A DNA stretch of 64,000 nucleotides from Isoetes taiwanensis (taxonomy: Eukaryota > Streptophyta > Lycopodiopsida > Isoetales > Isoetaceae). The position numbers and the translations under genes are program-made. The stretch covers positions 24,713,662 through 24,777,661 of the forward strand of contig JAJEKV010000004.1 in assembly GCA_021234155.1 (NCBI GenBank). Reading direction: 5' to 3'. Below, piece after piece: positions 1 to 12,503 of the stretch. How positions within the stretch are numbered: the stretch's first letter is position 1; each line of letters starts with the position of its first letter. Below the pieces are notes generated by a model that was given only the letters and a program-made list of their open reading frames with translations, made no database searches and was not told the DNA's origin.

Positions 1-268
1 CTCGCTAGGATCTTATCTCGGGGGCATCATGGATGCCCGCACTCAGTTATGTCCTCGAACGAGGCACGTAGACACATCAGGATGTACCATTGTCATATAT
101 CATTGTACGATTTCTCAGCATACCTATTACTGCCTAGTTTTTTCCCTTGAAAACCCTCCATGACTGGGGTTTTTTAATCCTAGCCGTAATATGCTTGTTG
201 TATTCCTTGTTTGGGTCCCATAAGCTAATTGGTCCCCGCGAATGATAAAAATCAATTCAATTCAATTC
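1..268 (+). mobile_element. 3' end of a LINE (same family as LINE-A)
   Basis: From about 128 onward this matches the 3' untranslated end of the LINE at 36630-36776: a CCCTTGAAAACC...GGGGTTTTTTAATCC block, then GGGTCCCAT(A/G)A and a tail of tandem pentanucleotides. Here the tail is (CAATT)n at 253-268; in the other copy it is (CTATT)n. The first ~120 bases show no readable domain and are probably the end of ORF2 or its 3' UTR. Upstream coding sequence lies outside the window. Assigned by similarity inside the window. Confidence 0.75.
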
Positions 269-1345
269 TAATCCATTACAAATTACCATTAAAAAACTTC
301 ACATAATTGGATGACCTTCCAAATGTTGAGACAATTTTTGTTCTTTTAGGCAATTTGATTTATGTTAGCAAACGCAAACCAACAGAGGACAAATAGCTGA
401 AGAAACCAGTCTTAGGACAAAGGGAGATCTTTTATAACATAGTTTAAAACTACCATTTCTTTTTTTAATCAAATGAGGAGTTGTGGTGAAACCTTTTTTC
501 TCACTTTGTATTTAGGAACCAAATAACATGTTGGATCATGTAGTACCTCTCTAAAATAATTTCTATGTTCTTGTGGATTTAAATGATGCTATAACATTGG
601 CAAATGATTTTTTCAAAATTTTGGTTGAAGGAAAAAGTTTTTAATCAAAAAAGTCAATTTTTTGGATGGACCATTGGTTTTAGAGATTTTATGTAAGAGC
701 CACTAAAAAATCTAGGGGTCCAGAAGATATTACTATGGCATCAAGCCTACACTAGAAAAGGGTGAACCATTTAAACATAAAGAATATAATGTATATAAAA
801 GAAGACGTTAAAGCTAATAAAAGGAAAGCGTTTATATCCACAAACATTTTTTATTACATGCTACATTGTTTTGCTACAGTTCATGGTTCATCCCTTGATT
901 TTTGCAGCAGACTTACAAATAGGCCGCCGAAGTTGGAACTCCTAGCTATGGCAATGATTTGCATTTGTACCCCAATATCTAACTTAGACCCTTAGACGCT
1001 TTGTTTCTAGGGACGATAGCCATAGTTTTGTCTTGTGAAAAAAAAAATGAAGATGTTATGTTTTTGGGTTCGAAAAAATAAAAAGCAAAAAGTGGCCGCG
1101 CTTTTTCTTGAAAAAAAACTTAAATTTTTTTGTTTTTGTATGTGGGATTTGTCCTATATTTAATAGTTTATATGTCGTTCATGAACTTGCCCATGTTTTT
1201 TAAACTTTTATTTTTTTTTCCAACCCAAAAAAACAACATCTCCCATAACACACCATTTCGTTAACATAATTGGCTCCTTAATTGCTTATAAAATATAAAG
1301 CTGGTGCCAAAACATGCAAATGCGAAGTACCAACTCCCAAAGATA
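269..1345. other. AT-rich intergenic DNA, no gene seen
   Basis: Low-GC sequence with homopolymer A and T runs. The longest open frame (77 codons at 762-995) has no recognisable motif and a composition no different from its surroundings. I see no promoter, RNA gene or transposon end here. Confidence 0.6.
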
Positions 1346-1880
1346 AACATACATTGGCAAGGTTTGAACCCATGACCAAATGCACATTTATTTTGGCATT
1401 ACTAGGCCTATACCAACTCACCACACATCCGTTGGGCAAAACTTTTGCCTTACATGCATACTTTGTAGGCAGGATATAATCCCGCCTTAGAAAGTCTAGG
1501 TCCTAGGGGCAACTCTAGGGGCATGGCTTTTTTAGCCTCACCATCCTAGTGCCACCTACCATAGTCCCATTGTTTTTTTATTACTTTATTTAAGGTCCAT
1601 ACTAGACTAATCTTGTACAGACTAGCCTAGCTAGCTTATCCCACTGCCTTGCGGCAGCCAAAGTGGAGGACACGTATAGGCTTTTAAGTTCTACCATGTC
1701 GGGGATCATCGTATAACCCCAGTAACCAACTCCCAAAGATAAACATACATTGGCAAGGTTTGAACCCATGACCAAATGCACATTTATTTTGGCATTACTA
1801 GGCCTATACCAACTCGCCACACATCCGTTGGGCAAAACTTTTGCCTTACATGCACATTTTGTAGGCAGGATATAATCCCG
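1346..1880 (-). repeat. Tandem ~400-bp repeat with tRNA-like A and B boxes (units a, b)
   Basis: Unit a is a partial copy (1346-1480) and unit b is complete (1481-1880). On the minus strand each has TGGCGAGTTGG (or TGGTGAGTTGG), fitting a tRNA A box (1809-1819 in unit b), about 42 bases before GGTTCAAACC, a perfect B box (1757-1766). These are internal RNA polymerase III promoter elements, so a tRNA-derived SINE or tRNA-like satellite is the best reading. Units join head to tail at GGATATAATCCCG/CCTTAG. Two more units lie at 24182-24972. Minus-strand ORFs of about 95 codons recur because the DNA recurs; I do not call them genes. Confidence 0.6.
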
Positions 1881-2473
1881 TGTTTGGGGTCTGGGTTCGG
1901 GAACTCCTGCAAGACAGCCCTCTGTGAGGACCCTTGGATCTAACAGGAGAATCCGGGGGACTATGTCACGCGGGATTTGCAAGAAAGGAACAAGAAGAAG
2001 AAAACAGAACAGAAGAGAACAATGAGAGGAAAATGATAAGCTTCCTTGATGTCAATGATGAACATACATGAGCTCTCGCAATCGAGAGAAGACTGAAGAG
2101 AGACAAGACTCAAAACTCATCTAAAAATCATGTGCTAGCTCTACTCATATATATAGTACAATGGCCTTTGGCCCAATATAGACACACCGACCGATCTCTG
2201 GTGCGACTCGAAGAAGGAGGCCCGATTTGGTGGAATGTTGGCGGTGCCTCTTGAAGTGCCTAGAATCTGGCGACGACGCGACGGTGGCATGTGCCATCAC
2301 TTGTCTCGAGCGGGCGCCTCTTGTTGACTTCGACGCAGCTTTGATCAAGCGGGTCCGCCGCTTGGTCTTCTGGCCGGGCTTTGGACGGCTGACCCGCGCT
2401 GTCCTGTGGATCCTTAAGCTTGACCTGGTCCGTCAGATGATGAATAGTCCTGCATCAGAGGCACAGACTAACA
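1881..2473 (-). repeat. 3' LTR of outer element
   Basis: 593 bp, starting TGTTTGGGG and ending GACTAACA on the plus strand. A TATA-like run at 2146-2157 (read on the minus strand) marks the likely U3 promoter; U3 is then on the high-coordinate side. It matches the LTRs at 8432, 18939 and 23588. Confidence 0.9.
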
Positions 2474-2490
2474 CTCCCCACCAAACGACA
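2474..2490 (-). other. Polypurine tract of outer element
   Basis: On the minus strand TTTGGTGGGGAG directly precedes the LTR start TGTTAGTC. This is the expected position and composition of the plus-strand primer. The same tract precedes the nested copy's 3' LTR at about 9018-9030. Confidence 0.7.
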
Positions 2491-2539
2491 CTCGTGGTGA
2501 AGAAAAGGAGGAAGTGTTTCGAGGGCTGAAGCCGCCTGT

Positions 2540-5447
2540 CAGTGATCCTCACGGAGTGAGGATCGCACCATTATGATACTTGCCAATGAGATTCTCGGGC
2601 GTGTTTGTAGAGCAGGAGGAGTGTTGAGGCCAAGGGCGGGATCTGCATCAATGAGAAAACCGGATCGCACCATGTCTTCAAGGGCGACATGGGCGCCCTC
2701 AAGAAACAAACCGACATTCCATGAGTAGGCAGTCCGAGGCCGAAGGCACCGACACCGCATTCGATTGCAAAGAAAAATGGGACGCCGATTTAAGGAGCTG
2801 AGCAAGATGCATTTGAGAGCAGCACAAAACCCCGCTTGAAGATGGATCAAGGATCCGGTGAGGTGGCGGCGATCTCGCAAGAAGGTGTCAAGACCATGAA
2901 GCGCGATCGCCAGGCGCTGCCAACCACGCCATTAGCAATATAGATCCAATTCATGGTGTTATCAAGAGTGGCACCCTCCTCCCAATTGGAGCGGCGAACA
3001 AAACGGGATCCCACCGAGATCCGTCCGAGATCCGAGGTGGAGTCCATCCAAAGATGGCCATCCATGACCTTGGTCCAAAATGGGCGACGCCAATCGAGGT
3101 CGTGAACCCGGGGCGTGGAGGAACACCTAGGGAAGCATAGGGAGGGAACCATGCCCGTGGGCGGGGTTCCCGAGCCCGCCCCTGAATTCACAACAAGGGC
3201 CGGATCAAGGGCTTTGCACCAACGATCCCGCATTGCAGGGCGGGCTAGAGTTGACAGCTGACGAGGGCTATCCCAGCCCGTGGGGACGGTTTTGCTATCC
3301 AAGAGCACGCAATTGATTGTACCCTCGCGAGATGTTGCATGTAAACTTGTGCATAGGGAAGATCCTCTGGATGTCCCGATACTTCCTTATTTGTTGCAAA
3401 GACTTCCGCTTGCCGAGAGGCAAATGATGAGCAAGCTCGCATGTACTCTTGATGAAGAGCGTGGATCCGAGCATGATCAGCGAGATAGGGATTGTTATCC
3501 CGAAGCAACCATTGAAGAGTGGGGTCACCCCGAAAGTTCTGGCCGCGGGCCCATCCCCGAAATCTCTCACACGGTATCACCCGGATAGAAATCATGAAAG
3601 ATGTAAGCCATGGGCTGAACAATTCGAAGGTGATGAAGTCCCGATCGTCGCAGTTGAATGAGATCAAAGACCAAAAGGGCACAAAGATAAACCTTTGTCT
3701 TCAATTGAGAGTTCGGCCGATCCAAGAAAATCTGCGGTCTTGCAGTGAACATCCACAGGACCATCAGCCCCATGCCACTTCGTAAGAAAGAGGTGGCGGC
3801 GGCAACCACATAATCCGATATAGCGTGAAGGAACTGGGAAATCAACAAGTACGGGGCTAACGATGGCAATATAGCCATCAAGTTTGGTCTGTGCCTCATC
3901 AGCAGACTGAATAGCGTGCTGTAACTATTGTTCAAGGTCACGGATCCTGTGGTCCTTTTCTAACAGAAGGCGTGACTGATCACGGACCCGTTTATGAGAA
4001 GTGTGGACCTGTGAGGTGGATTGCCCAGGAGCATTGAGTCGAAGCACGGCAATCTCCGCGTCATCAAGAATTTTCTGTTTCGGTACCTCCGTAAGCTGAT
4101 CTTGGAGAGATGTGAGCTGTGAAGTCTGCGTGGAGAGCTGAGCCGTCAGAGAGGCAATTTGAGCGTCACGCTCGGTAAGGTTTTGAACTTGAGTGTTGTA
4201 ATTGTCACAAAGCTCTGAGTACAAGGCGTCAAGCTTAGCTATATCTTTCTCTTTGTCACTCAGGAGAGTATCTTTGGATTTGTTTTGCTCCAATAAGTCC
4301 TGAATTTCGGATTGGAGTTGAGCCTACTGATCTGTAAGTAGGCTGGTCTGATCCTGTGCACTTTTGAGATCTATACGGGCCTGTAAGAGAGCTCCGTGCT
4401 TGTCTTGAAGTTGGGCCTCCAAAGTTTGAACTTGTGCAGTGGCAGCTTGAAGGTCACTGTGAACCGCATCTGAGGCCGTCAGGGCCGTGTGAACCCCATT
4501 CATAAGAGCTTCTTGGGATTCTTGTAACTTTAGAACAGCAGCTTGAGCATCCTGCTGATACTGATACAACAGCTGACGAGGGTGCTGTGGTGGTGGAGCC
4601 TGCTGTTGCCTGGTTTGCGATGTTTGTGAGACATGGTGTGAACTGGAATGCTTGGATTCTGTAGCGGAGGAGGAGACAGTGACATGGGAGTGCGGAATTT
4701 TGACATGACCAGAGGAAGAAGGGCGTGAAGTGCCGACTTGGTGAGTCTGAGGAAGGGACCGCTGAGTGGAATCATGAGAATGAGGAGGTGTGGGAGGAAA
4801 GTAATGACGGATAATGGCTTGAAGGTGGCCTCCCACAGATACTTCAGAAATAGAAGTGGCAGCCCGAAGACGGTCCACTTCTTGGAGAAGACGGTAGAAC
4901 AACAATTGGGGCCAATCAATGTGTTGGTTGGAGTGCGTAGCAGTGAGCACAATATTATAGAAAGGCTTATTGATATGGGTGTTCTTGATAGAATACCCAA
5001 GGAACTTATTTACGTAAACTTAACAAAAGTTTCATGGGGTTTGTCTATATTTGTCAAGCGATGCACATTGGCGTGATAAGGAGGTGCACCAAACTCAGTG
5101 ACATCTAGATCCTGTATGGCAGACCAAGATAAACAAGGGGTTTGCAAAGGAATATGGAATACCTCGGAAATCAGGTGTTGAGTCAGCGAAATGGTGGTGC
5201 CATCGACCACTGTGGTGTATCCATGCGGGCTGTTGACGATGTTAGCGATGAACTGCTTCAACTGGTCAGGATTTGGAGCCGGAAGTTCCATTTGAGAGAA
5301 TTCGTAAAGTTTCTGGCGTTCTGCGACTTCACGATTCGGGCCAACAAGGGCTTCACGGAAAGTGGGCGTCAAGAAAGATACAGACTCGAAAAGAGCCGGT
5401 TCCCTGGGAGCAGTAGCTTGAAGTGTAGAAAATTTTGGTGCAGCCAT
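2540..5447 (-). pseudogene. Extra 3' ORF (ORF3) of outer element: putative plant transposon protein with coiled coil
   Basis: Begins at an ATG in a strong context (GCCATGG, 5447). The N-terminal ~250 residues (MAAPKFSTLQ..., then a block with HLISEVFHIPL and FLGYSIKNTHINKPFYN) resemble the 'putative plant transposon protein' domain seen in Athila/Tat-type elements. Then come a Ser/Pro/His-rich linker (~4600-4750), a long Gln-rich coiled coil (~4560-3930) and a C-terminal part shared with the nested copy, as in GHPEDLPYAQ. It lies downstream of integrase in the same direction, the position of env-like ORFs, but I see no signal peptide or membrane segment. Stops near 4325 and 3927 fall where Gln is likely (TAG for CAG), and frameshifts follow. 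The function is unknown for the family. Confidence 0.7.
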
Positions 5448-6362
5448 GGCAAAGATTTGCGGAAAAGAACAGTGATTCAAGGGCGGAGGACGAAGGCGCA
5501 GAGGGACGAAAAGGTTTAGGGCGCGCAAATGGAGGCGAAGAGGCATGATGAGGACGAAACGGCAACCGTTGATGGTGCCAGGTGTTGAAAGATGCCAAGG
5601 AGGCGATTGAGAGGCAAAAATTTGGCTAAGTCCCCAAACAACCAAGGGAGAAGCAATGAACGGTGGAGATGAGACGTGAGAAAATGATCGGATGTGACAG
5701 GTGGCCAAAGGACACATATTAATGTGTGACGGGTATGAAAAGAAGCAATGGCATTTAATGTTGTCAACTCGAAGTGGGATATCATTAAAAACGAATGTGT
5801 CGAGGGTACCATGGCTAGATATCTTACGGGGAACGATTCTCTGTTTAGAAACAGCCTTGCATTGCAAACACGTTGGCGATTTTTTTTATTGGTCCACGTC
5901 GACAAGGAGTTCTTCGGTTGGCTATATAAGACGAACCGGGAGTGAAGCGAAGACATTCGATGGCGCGGCATGATGGTGGCTTCTTTGGTTTTGAACGAAC
6001 CGCATCGATGCCCACTAACCGCCAAGAGTGGATTACTTGCAAAATGAATTGTGCGGACCTTCGGGCGCCGCCACAATCGTGGCCCGAGAATGGATGGTGG
6101 TGTTCCGGATGGCTGAACATCCCGATCCTCATACCAACGGGATGGAGGTGGTTCTCGCACCTTCGCTTTGGGACCCCGAAAGCGAACCTCTACCACCTCC
6201 TCGCATCACCTGCGCTCCAACCCTAGTAGAGGGTTTTTCCTCTTAGGTTTTAGTAGATAGGGCTCACGAGCCCGTTTTTGTATATAGGGCGCGCCCATAG
6301 CGGAAATAGCTGGGCTGTGCCCACATTTTGTAAAAAATTTCCACCTATAATATGCCACTGTT
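5448..6362 (-). promoter_or_regulatory. Integrase-ORF3 spacer with conserved TATA box
   Basis: About 0.9 kb without supported coding sequence. On the minus strand CTTATATAGCC at 5921-5930 is a good TATA box and is conserved in the nested copy (12492-12501), with similar flanks. It lies about 475 bp upstream of the ORF3 ATG. It may drive a separate ORF3 transcript; that is inference. Confidence 0.4.
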
Positions 6363-8426
6363 TTAGTCACTTTCGGTTGTGGTTGTGTCTTGAACTGTAT
6401 CTGTTTGTTGATTGTCGCTTTCTGTGTGATGAAATGTTTTGAGGCGAAAGCCATTAACCAGTGTAGGTAATGGAGTGCCATCTAACTCAGCCAGTTGAAA
6501 AACGCTGGATCGAACCATTTGAACAATTTGATAAGAGCCAAGCCAACGAAACTTAAGTTTACCCGGAAAATTTTTGTACCGAGAATCATAAAGAAGAACC
6601 AAATCTCCTTCGTTGAATGTTTTTGTCTTCAGACGTTTGTCATGTAAAGATTTTTGCAACGGTTGTCCATGAAGAACACGAATATAAGCATCCCTTCTAA
6701 GTTCATCCAACTGTTCCAATTGATAGACCCTTTCTTTGAGTGCAGCAGGCGGATTATGGGCAGTAGCCAGTTGAAAACGGAGAGTTGGTAGGATGTATTC
6801 AAACGGCATGAGAGCTTCCTGACCATAAAACAATTTGAAAGGAGTGTGACCTGTAGCTATTTTGAAACAAGTATTGTAGGCCCAAAGAACAATAGGAAGC
6901 TTTGTTTGCCAGTCTGTGCGAGAAGCGTCACAAATTTTCTTGAGAATCCAGAGTTTTGTTCGTGCTTTCTGCCAAACCATTACCTTGAGGATAGTAAGGT
7001 GTGCTCTTGTGATGATGTATCAGGAGATAATCCGTCAGCTCCTTGATGGTATGTTTGATAAAATGGACACCACGATCACTGACCAGCTCCGTGGGGCAGC
7101 CAAATCGCGTGATAATTTGTTGATATAGGACCTTGGCTGTGCTTGCCGCAGTGTTGTCTGGAAGTGCGCAAGCTTCCTCCCATTTAGTAGCGTAGTCAGT
7201 GAGAACCAGAATGTAGCGGGCACGGGTGTGCCGCGCAGGAGGATCGATGGGTCCCACAAAATCCATTCCCCATTTGTTGAAGGGAAGTGGCGTGGCGACC
7301 GGCGTCAAGGGAAGAGCGTCACGGGCCGTGGGCCGTCCCACACGCTGGCAAGCATCACACGTGCGGGCGTGGGCGTGAGCGTCTTTGAAGAGCGTGGGCC
7401 AAAAATACCCAGCTAGAAGGATTTTTGCGTCCGTGGTGTCACCATGAAAATGACCATCATCTAGCCCTTGATGAGGTTCTCGGACAATATCTGGAACTTC
7501 ATGAGGTAGAACACGATCGGAGGATGGTATCCTTACCCTTTTGTAAAGATGTCCCGCAACCATGGTGTAGTCCGCGGGGCGTCGCGGAGAAATTGATGAC
7601 GACGGGATTGTCGTTTGGCATGAGAGAGCGTCATGTCCTCTGGTGGAAGAGCGCCTGTGAGGAGGTACTGCTGAAAGTCATGGAACCAATGTGGTGTTGC
7701 CGTGACTAAAAAGAGTTGAGCGTCAGGAAAAGCGTCTGAGACTCCAGTGGAGGGATCATCTGTGTGGATGCGTGAAAGATAATCCGGGACAACATGAGAT
7801 TTGCCGGCCTTGTGAACAATTTCAAAAGGTGCAAATTCTTGGAGAAGAAGGACCCAACGAGCAATGCGGCCCGTGGGTGTGGATTTGTTGATCAAATAAA
7901 GGAGTGCTTGGTGGTCAACAAAGAATTTGATCTGACTGCCCAAAAGGTAGTGACGGAAGCGTTGGACACAGAAAATGAGACCCAAAGCTTCACGCTCTGT
8001 GGCAGAATAGTTGCGCTCAGCAGAATTGAGTTTTCGGCTGGCATATCGATTTGGTTTGTCAGTGTGCGCATCATATTCTTGAGAAAGAACAGCTCCAATA
8101 GCAAACGCCGAGACATCGACATGAACATGAAAGGGCTTGTCCCATTGAGGAGGAACAAGAACCGGGGCCTGAGTAAGCAAAAGCTTCAATCAAGGAAAAG
8201 ATCCTTTGGGAATTCCAAGCCCGGTGGATTCATCACCCGTGAGTTTATGAATGGGATCTCGCAATGGCTGCTAGTCCGGGGAATGAAGGTGGAGTAATAA
8301 TTGACCTTACCCAGGAAAGAGCGTGTCTCCTTGATATTGGCTGGTGCTTGAGCTTTGAGCACACAACTGATTTTGGCAGGATCTGTGGTGATACCTGCTT
8401 TACTGACAACGTGTCCTAACAGAACA
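6363..8426 (-). pseudogene. pol, C-terminal half of outer element: RT end, RNase H, integrase
   Basis: Minus-strand frames read in order: the end of RT (LGHVVSKAGI; FLGKVNYYSTFI), RNase H (VDVSAFAIGAVLSQ as the first Asp region; SATEREALGL; FFVDHQALLYL), the integrase zinc finger (HQGLDDGHFHGDTT...CDACQRVGR), the DDE core (WGMDFVGPID; VLTDYATKW; LVSDRGVHF; YYPQGNGLAE) and a GPY/F-like end (FRWLGSYQIVQ). Frameshifts occur near 6950 and 7540. RT continues at 19531 beyond the nested element. It would copy and integrate the element; as it stands it looks inactive. Confidence 0.85.
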
Positions 8427-8431
8427 CCTGA

Positions 8432-9017
8432 TGTTTGGGGTCTGGGTTCGGGAACTCCTGGAAGACAGCCCTCTGTGAGGACCCGTGGATCTAACAGGAG
8501 AGTCCGGGGGACTATGTCACGCGGGATTTGCTGAAAGAGAAGAAAAAGAAGAAAACAGAACAAATGAGAGAAAGATGATAAGCTTCCTTGATATCAATGA
8601 TGAAAATACATGAGCTATCGCAATAGAGAGAAAACTGAAAAGAGACAAGACTCAAAACTCATCTAAAAACTTATGTGCTAACTCTACTCATATATATAGT
8701 ACAATGGCCTTGGGCCCAATATAGACACTCGGTGATCTCTGGTGCCGACTCACGGAAGGAGGCCTGATTTGCGGGAATGTTGGCGGTGCCTCTTGAAGTG
8801 CCTAGAATCACGCCGACGCCGACGCGGGCCTGGGGACGGTCATTCACTTGTCCGAAGCGCCTCTTGTTGACGACCCACGTTTTGATCAAGGTGGTTCTGC
8901 CGCTTGGTCTTCATGAGCCTTGATGTCCAATTCGGTGGTCGAATCGAGGATCCTTGAGCTTGACCTCGTCTGTCAGATATGATGAATAGTCCGCACACGG
9001 GAGGCACGTGACTAACA
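8432..9017 (-). repeat. 3' LTR of nested element
   Basis: 586 bp, TGTTTGGGG...GACTAACA, with the TATA-like ATATATATAG run near 8690-8700. Followed on the high side by the polypurine tract on the minus strand. Confidence 0.9.
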
Positions 9018-9295
9018 CTCCCCACCAAACGACACTCGAAAGTGAAGAAAAGGAGGAAGCGCCGAGGGCGGAAGCCATCCGTTCGAAAGTGATCCTCACG
9101 GAGTGAGGATCGCACCATTATGGTAATCGGCTTATGAGATCCCGCGCGCGATTGAAGAGCTTGAGGAGTGTTTTTGCCAAGGGCGATCAGCATCAATAAG
9201 AAAGCGAGCGCACCATGTCTTCAAGGGCAGCGTAGGCGTCCCGAGGAAATGTACCGACATTCCATGAGGAGACAGTCCAAGGCCAAAGGCACCGA

Positions 9296-11988
9296 TTAAT
9301 CGGCATTCTGATTGCGTGCTGAAAAAATGGGGCGCCGATTTAAGGAGCCGAGCAAAATGCATTTGAGAGCAGCGCAAAATCCTGTTTGAAGATGGACGGA
9401 AGGATCGTGTGTGAGGTGGAGGCATTCAAGCAAGAAGGTGTTGAGACCATGAAGCGCATCCGCGGGCCGTTGCCAACCACGCTCATTAGCAATGTAGATC
9501 CAATTGGTGGTGTTGTCCGTGAGTGGCACCTTCTTCCCAATGTGGCCGCGAACAAAACGCGTGGATCCCACCGAGATCCGGCCGAGATCCGAGGTGGTGT
9601 CCACCGCGCATGACCATCCATGACCTTGGTCCAAAAGGAAGGCGCCAATCGGTGTCAGAACACAGGGGCGTGGAGGTACCCGAGGAAGCATAGGGAGAAG
9701 GAACCATGCCCGTGGGGGGTTCTTGAAAGTCTCCTCGAATCCGACTAACAAGATCCGGATCAAGAGCCCGACACCAACGATCCCAAAGAGAAGCGGAGCC
9801 GAGAGTTGACAGAGGGCTATCCCATCCCGTGGGGACCGCCTTGCTATCCAACGAGCTTGTGGCGGTGCTAACCAAATGAGGTGCTTGCATATAAATTTGT
9901 GCATAGGGAAGATCCTCGGGATGTCCTAGATACTTCCTGATTTGTTGCAGCGCTTCCGCTTGCCAGAGAGATAAATGATTTGCAAGCTCAGGCATGTACT
10001 CTTGATGAAGAGTTTGGGTCTGAGCAGGATCCGCAAGATATGGATTGTTATCCTGAAGCACCCATTGCACAGTGGGGTCACCCTGGAAAAGCTGGCGTGG
10101 CCCATTTCCAAAGTGTTCCTGTGTATCACCCAGATAGAAATCATGAAATATGTAAGCCATGGGCTGAACCACTCTGAAGGTGATAAAGTCTGGATCGGCA
10201 CAGTGTATGAGATCAAAGACGACAAGGGCACAGCACAACCCTTTGTCTTCAATGGAGAGTTCTGGCCAAATCCGAAGAAAATGCACCGCTTTCGGGGAAT
10301 ATTTACAGGGGCCATCGGCCGCATGCCACCGAAAGGAAGAGGTGGCGTCGAGCAACCACATAATCGCGGATAGCGGAGGGAACTGGGAAGTCAACGCATC
10401 CCCGTGAAGAATGGCGGTTTAGGCCAAGCTTTGCTTGAGCCTCATCGCCAGACCCAATAGCTTGTCAGAGCCATTGTTCGAGATCACGGATTCGGTTGTC
10501 CCTTTCGAAAGCAAAGCGTGGATCGGGTCACGACCCCGTTTCGAGAAGGGTTGACCGGGAGGAAGATTTCCCGGTGTATTGAGACGAAGCACGCACTGGT
10601 CATCCAAGATCTTACGCCTTCGTACCTCGTAAGTTGATCTTGAAGAGAGGTGAGTTGAGAGGTGCAGTGGTAGAAAGCCGAGCCGCCAAGGAGGCTTACT
10701 TTGAGCGCCCCAGGGCTGAAAGATTTTGAACTTGAGTGCGGAAATTTTCACCGCCGAAGTACAAGGCATTGAGTTTAGCAATATCTGCCCTTGGTACTTT
10801 CGAGAGAGGCGGCTTTGGACTTGTTGTGCTCCAATAAAGTCTGAATTTCTGACCGAGCTGAGCCCTGCTTGATCCGCCGAGTTGGCTGACTTGAGCTTGT
10901 GTACTTTTGAGATCCGCATGAGCCCGTAAGAGAGCTTCATGCTTGTCTTGAAGTTTGGCCTCCAAAGTTGCAACTTGGGCGATTCGCAGCTTGAAGGTCT
11001 GGTGTACCGTGATCGAGGCCTCTAGTGCCCGGATTGAACCCGGGCTCATAAGAGCGTCTTGGGATTCTTGTAACTTGAGAGCGGCGGCTTGAGCATCCCC
11101 GCCGATAATCTTGATACAACAACCCACGAGGGTGTTGTGGTGGTGGAGCTTGCTGGTGCACGGTTTTGGGATGTTTGGGAAAAATGGTGTGAAGTGGATG
11201 GTGTGGCGGAGGAGGAAACGGTGACATGGGTGTGACTATGGACATGACCCGGAAGACGGGCGTGAAGTGCCAACTTGGTGAGTGATTGGAAGGGGCTGGA
11301 GTGGAATTATGAGAATTTGGTGGTGAGGGAGGAAGTAATGACGGATGAGGGCTTGAAAGTGGCCTCCCACGAAAACTTGAGAAATGGTAGTGGTACCCGG
11401 AAGGCGGTCCATTTCTTGGAGAAGACGATAGAACATCATTTGGGGCCAATCTATGTGGTGTTTGGAGTGTGTAGCGATGAGGACCAGGTTATAGAAAGGT
11501 TTATTGATATGGGTGTTCTTGATAGAATACCCAAGGAATTTGGCGCCACGAAATTTGACAAAGGTTTAAAACAGGCTTGTCGATATTGGTCGGGACGATG
11601 GACATTGGCATGATAAGCGGGTGCACCAAACTTCGGTGACATCGAGATCCCTGAATCGCAGACCATGATACACAAAGGGGTGTGCAAGGGAATATGAAAT
11701 ACCTCAGAAATCAAATGTTAAATCCAACGAAATAGTGGTGCCATCGACCCGCGCATGTGTAACCTTTATGGGCTGTTAACAATATTGGCGATGAACTGCC
11801 TCAACCGGTCGATTTGGAGCCGGGAAGTTCCATTTGAGAGAATTCGTAAAAGCTGGTGGCGTTCAAATGACTTCTTTATTTGGGCCAACAAGGGCTTCAC
11901 GGAAAGTGGGCGCCAAGAAGGATACGATGCAAAAGGGCGGATCCTTGGGAGCGGTAGCTTGAAGTGTAGAAAATTTTGGGGCAGCCAT
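9296..11988 (-). pseudogene. ORF3 of nested element
   Basis: Same start motif as the outer copy (MAAPKFSTLQATAP, ATG at 11988 in GCCATGG). The transposon-protein domain, His/Ser/Pro linker, coiled coil and C-terminal blocks (GHPEDLPYAQIYMQ near 9900; KAVPTGWDSP near 9840) follow in order but in many alternating frames. The C-terminus agrees with the outer copy, which supports real past coding rather than chance ORFs. Broken by frequent 1-3 bp length differences, many beside CAG/CTG-like words. Confidence 0.65.
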
Positions 11989-12488
11989 GGGAATGATTGC
12001 GTAAACGAAGAGGGATGCCAAAGGCGGAAGACGAAAGGCGAAAGCACGGGAGGACAAAGGCGCAGAGGAACGCGAAAAGGTGTGTTTTAGGGCTGGCCGG
12101 AGGCGAAGAGAGGTATGAAGAGGGCTTAAACTGAACCCGTTGATGGTGCCGTGTCAAAAGATACCAAGAAGGGTATTGAGAGGCAAAATTTGGCTAAGTC
12201 CCAAAAAGCGTAAGGGAGAAGCAATGAGCGGTGAGGATGAGACGTGAAAGAAGGATCGGATGTGACGGATGGCAAAGGACACCTATTAATGTTAAACGGT
12301 GAAAAAGAAGGAATGGCATTCAATGCCGGCAACTCGAAGTGGGATATCATTAAAAGGAATGTGTCGAGAAGGTACCATGGCTAGATATGCGGCGGGAGAA
12401 AAGATTCTCATTTTAGAAACAAATTTTGCATTGCAAACACACGTTGGCGATTTGTGTGATTGGTCCACGTCGACAAGGAGTTCCTCGA

Positions 12489-12503
12489 TTGGCTATATAA
12501 GGC
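12489..12503 (-). promoter_or_regulatory. Conserved TATA box upstream of nested ORF3
   Basis: Minus strand CTTATATAGCCAATC, the counterpart of 5921-5930 in the outer copy. The rest of 11989-12800 is the integrase-ORF3 spacer and shows no supported coding. Confidence 0.35.

Noticed and set aside
762-995. 77-codon plus-strand ORF
   Set aside because: AT-rich, no motif, no promoter or homologue within the window.
1757-1819. A functional tRNA gene
   Set aside because: A and B boxes fit, but I cannot fold a cloverleaf with an acceptor stem; tRNA-derived repeat is the better call.
1602-1982. Recurring ~95-codon minus-strand ORF in the tRNA-like repeats
   Set aside because: It recurs because the repeat recurs, overlaps the A and B boxes and differs by indels between copies.
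9132-9425. Separate gene in the nested element between ORF3 and the LTR
   Set aside because: The frame matches the degenerate ORF3 C-terminus and UTR of the other copy and is not independent.
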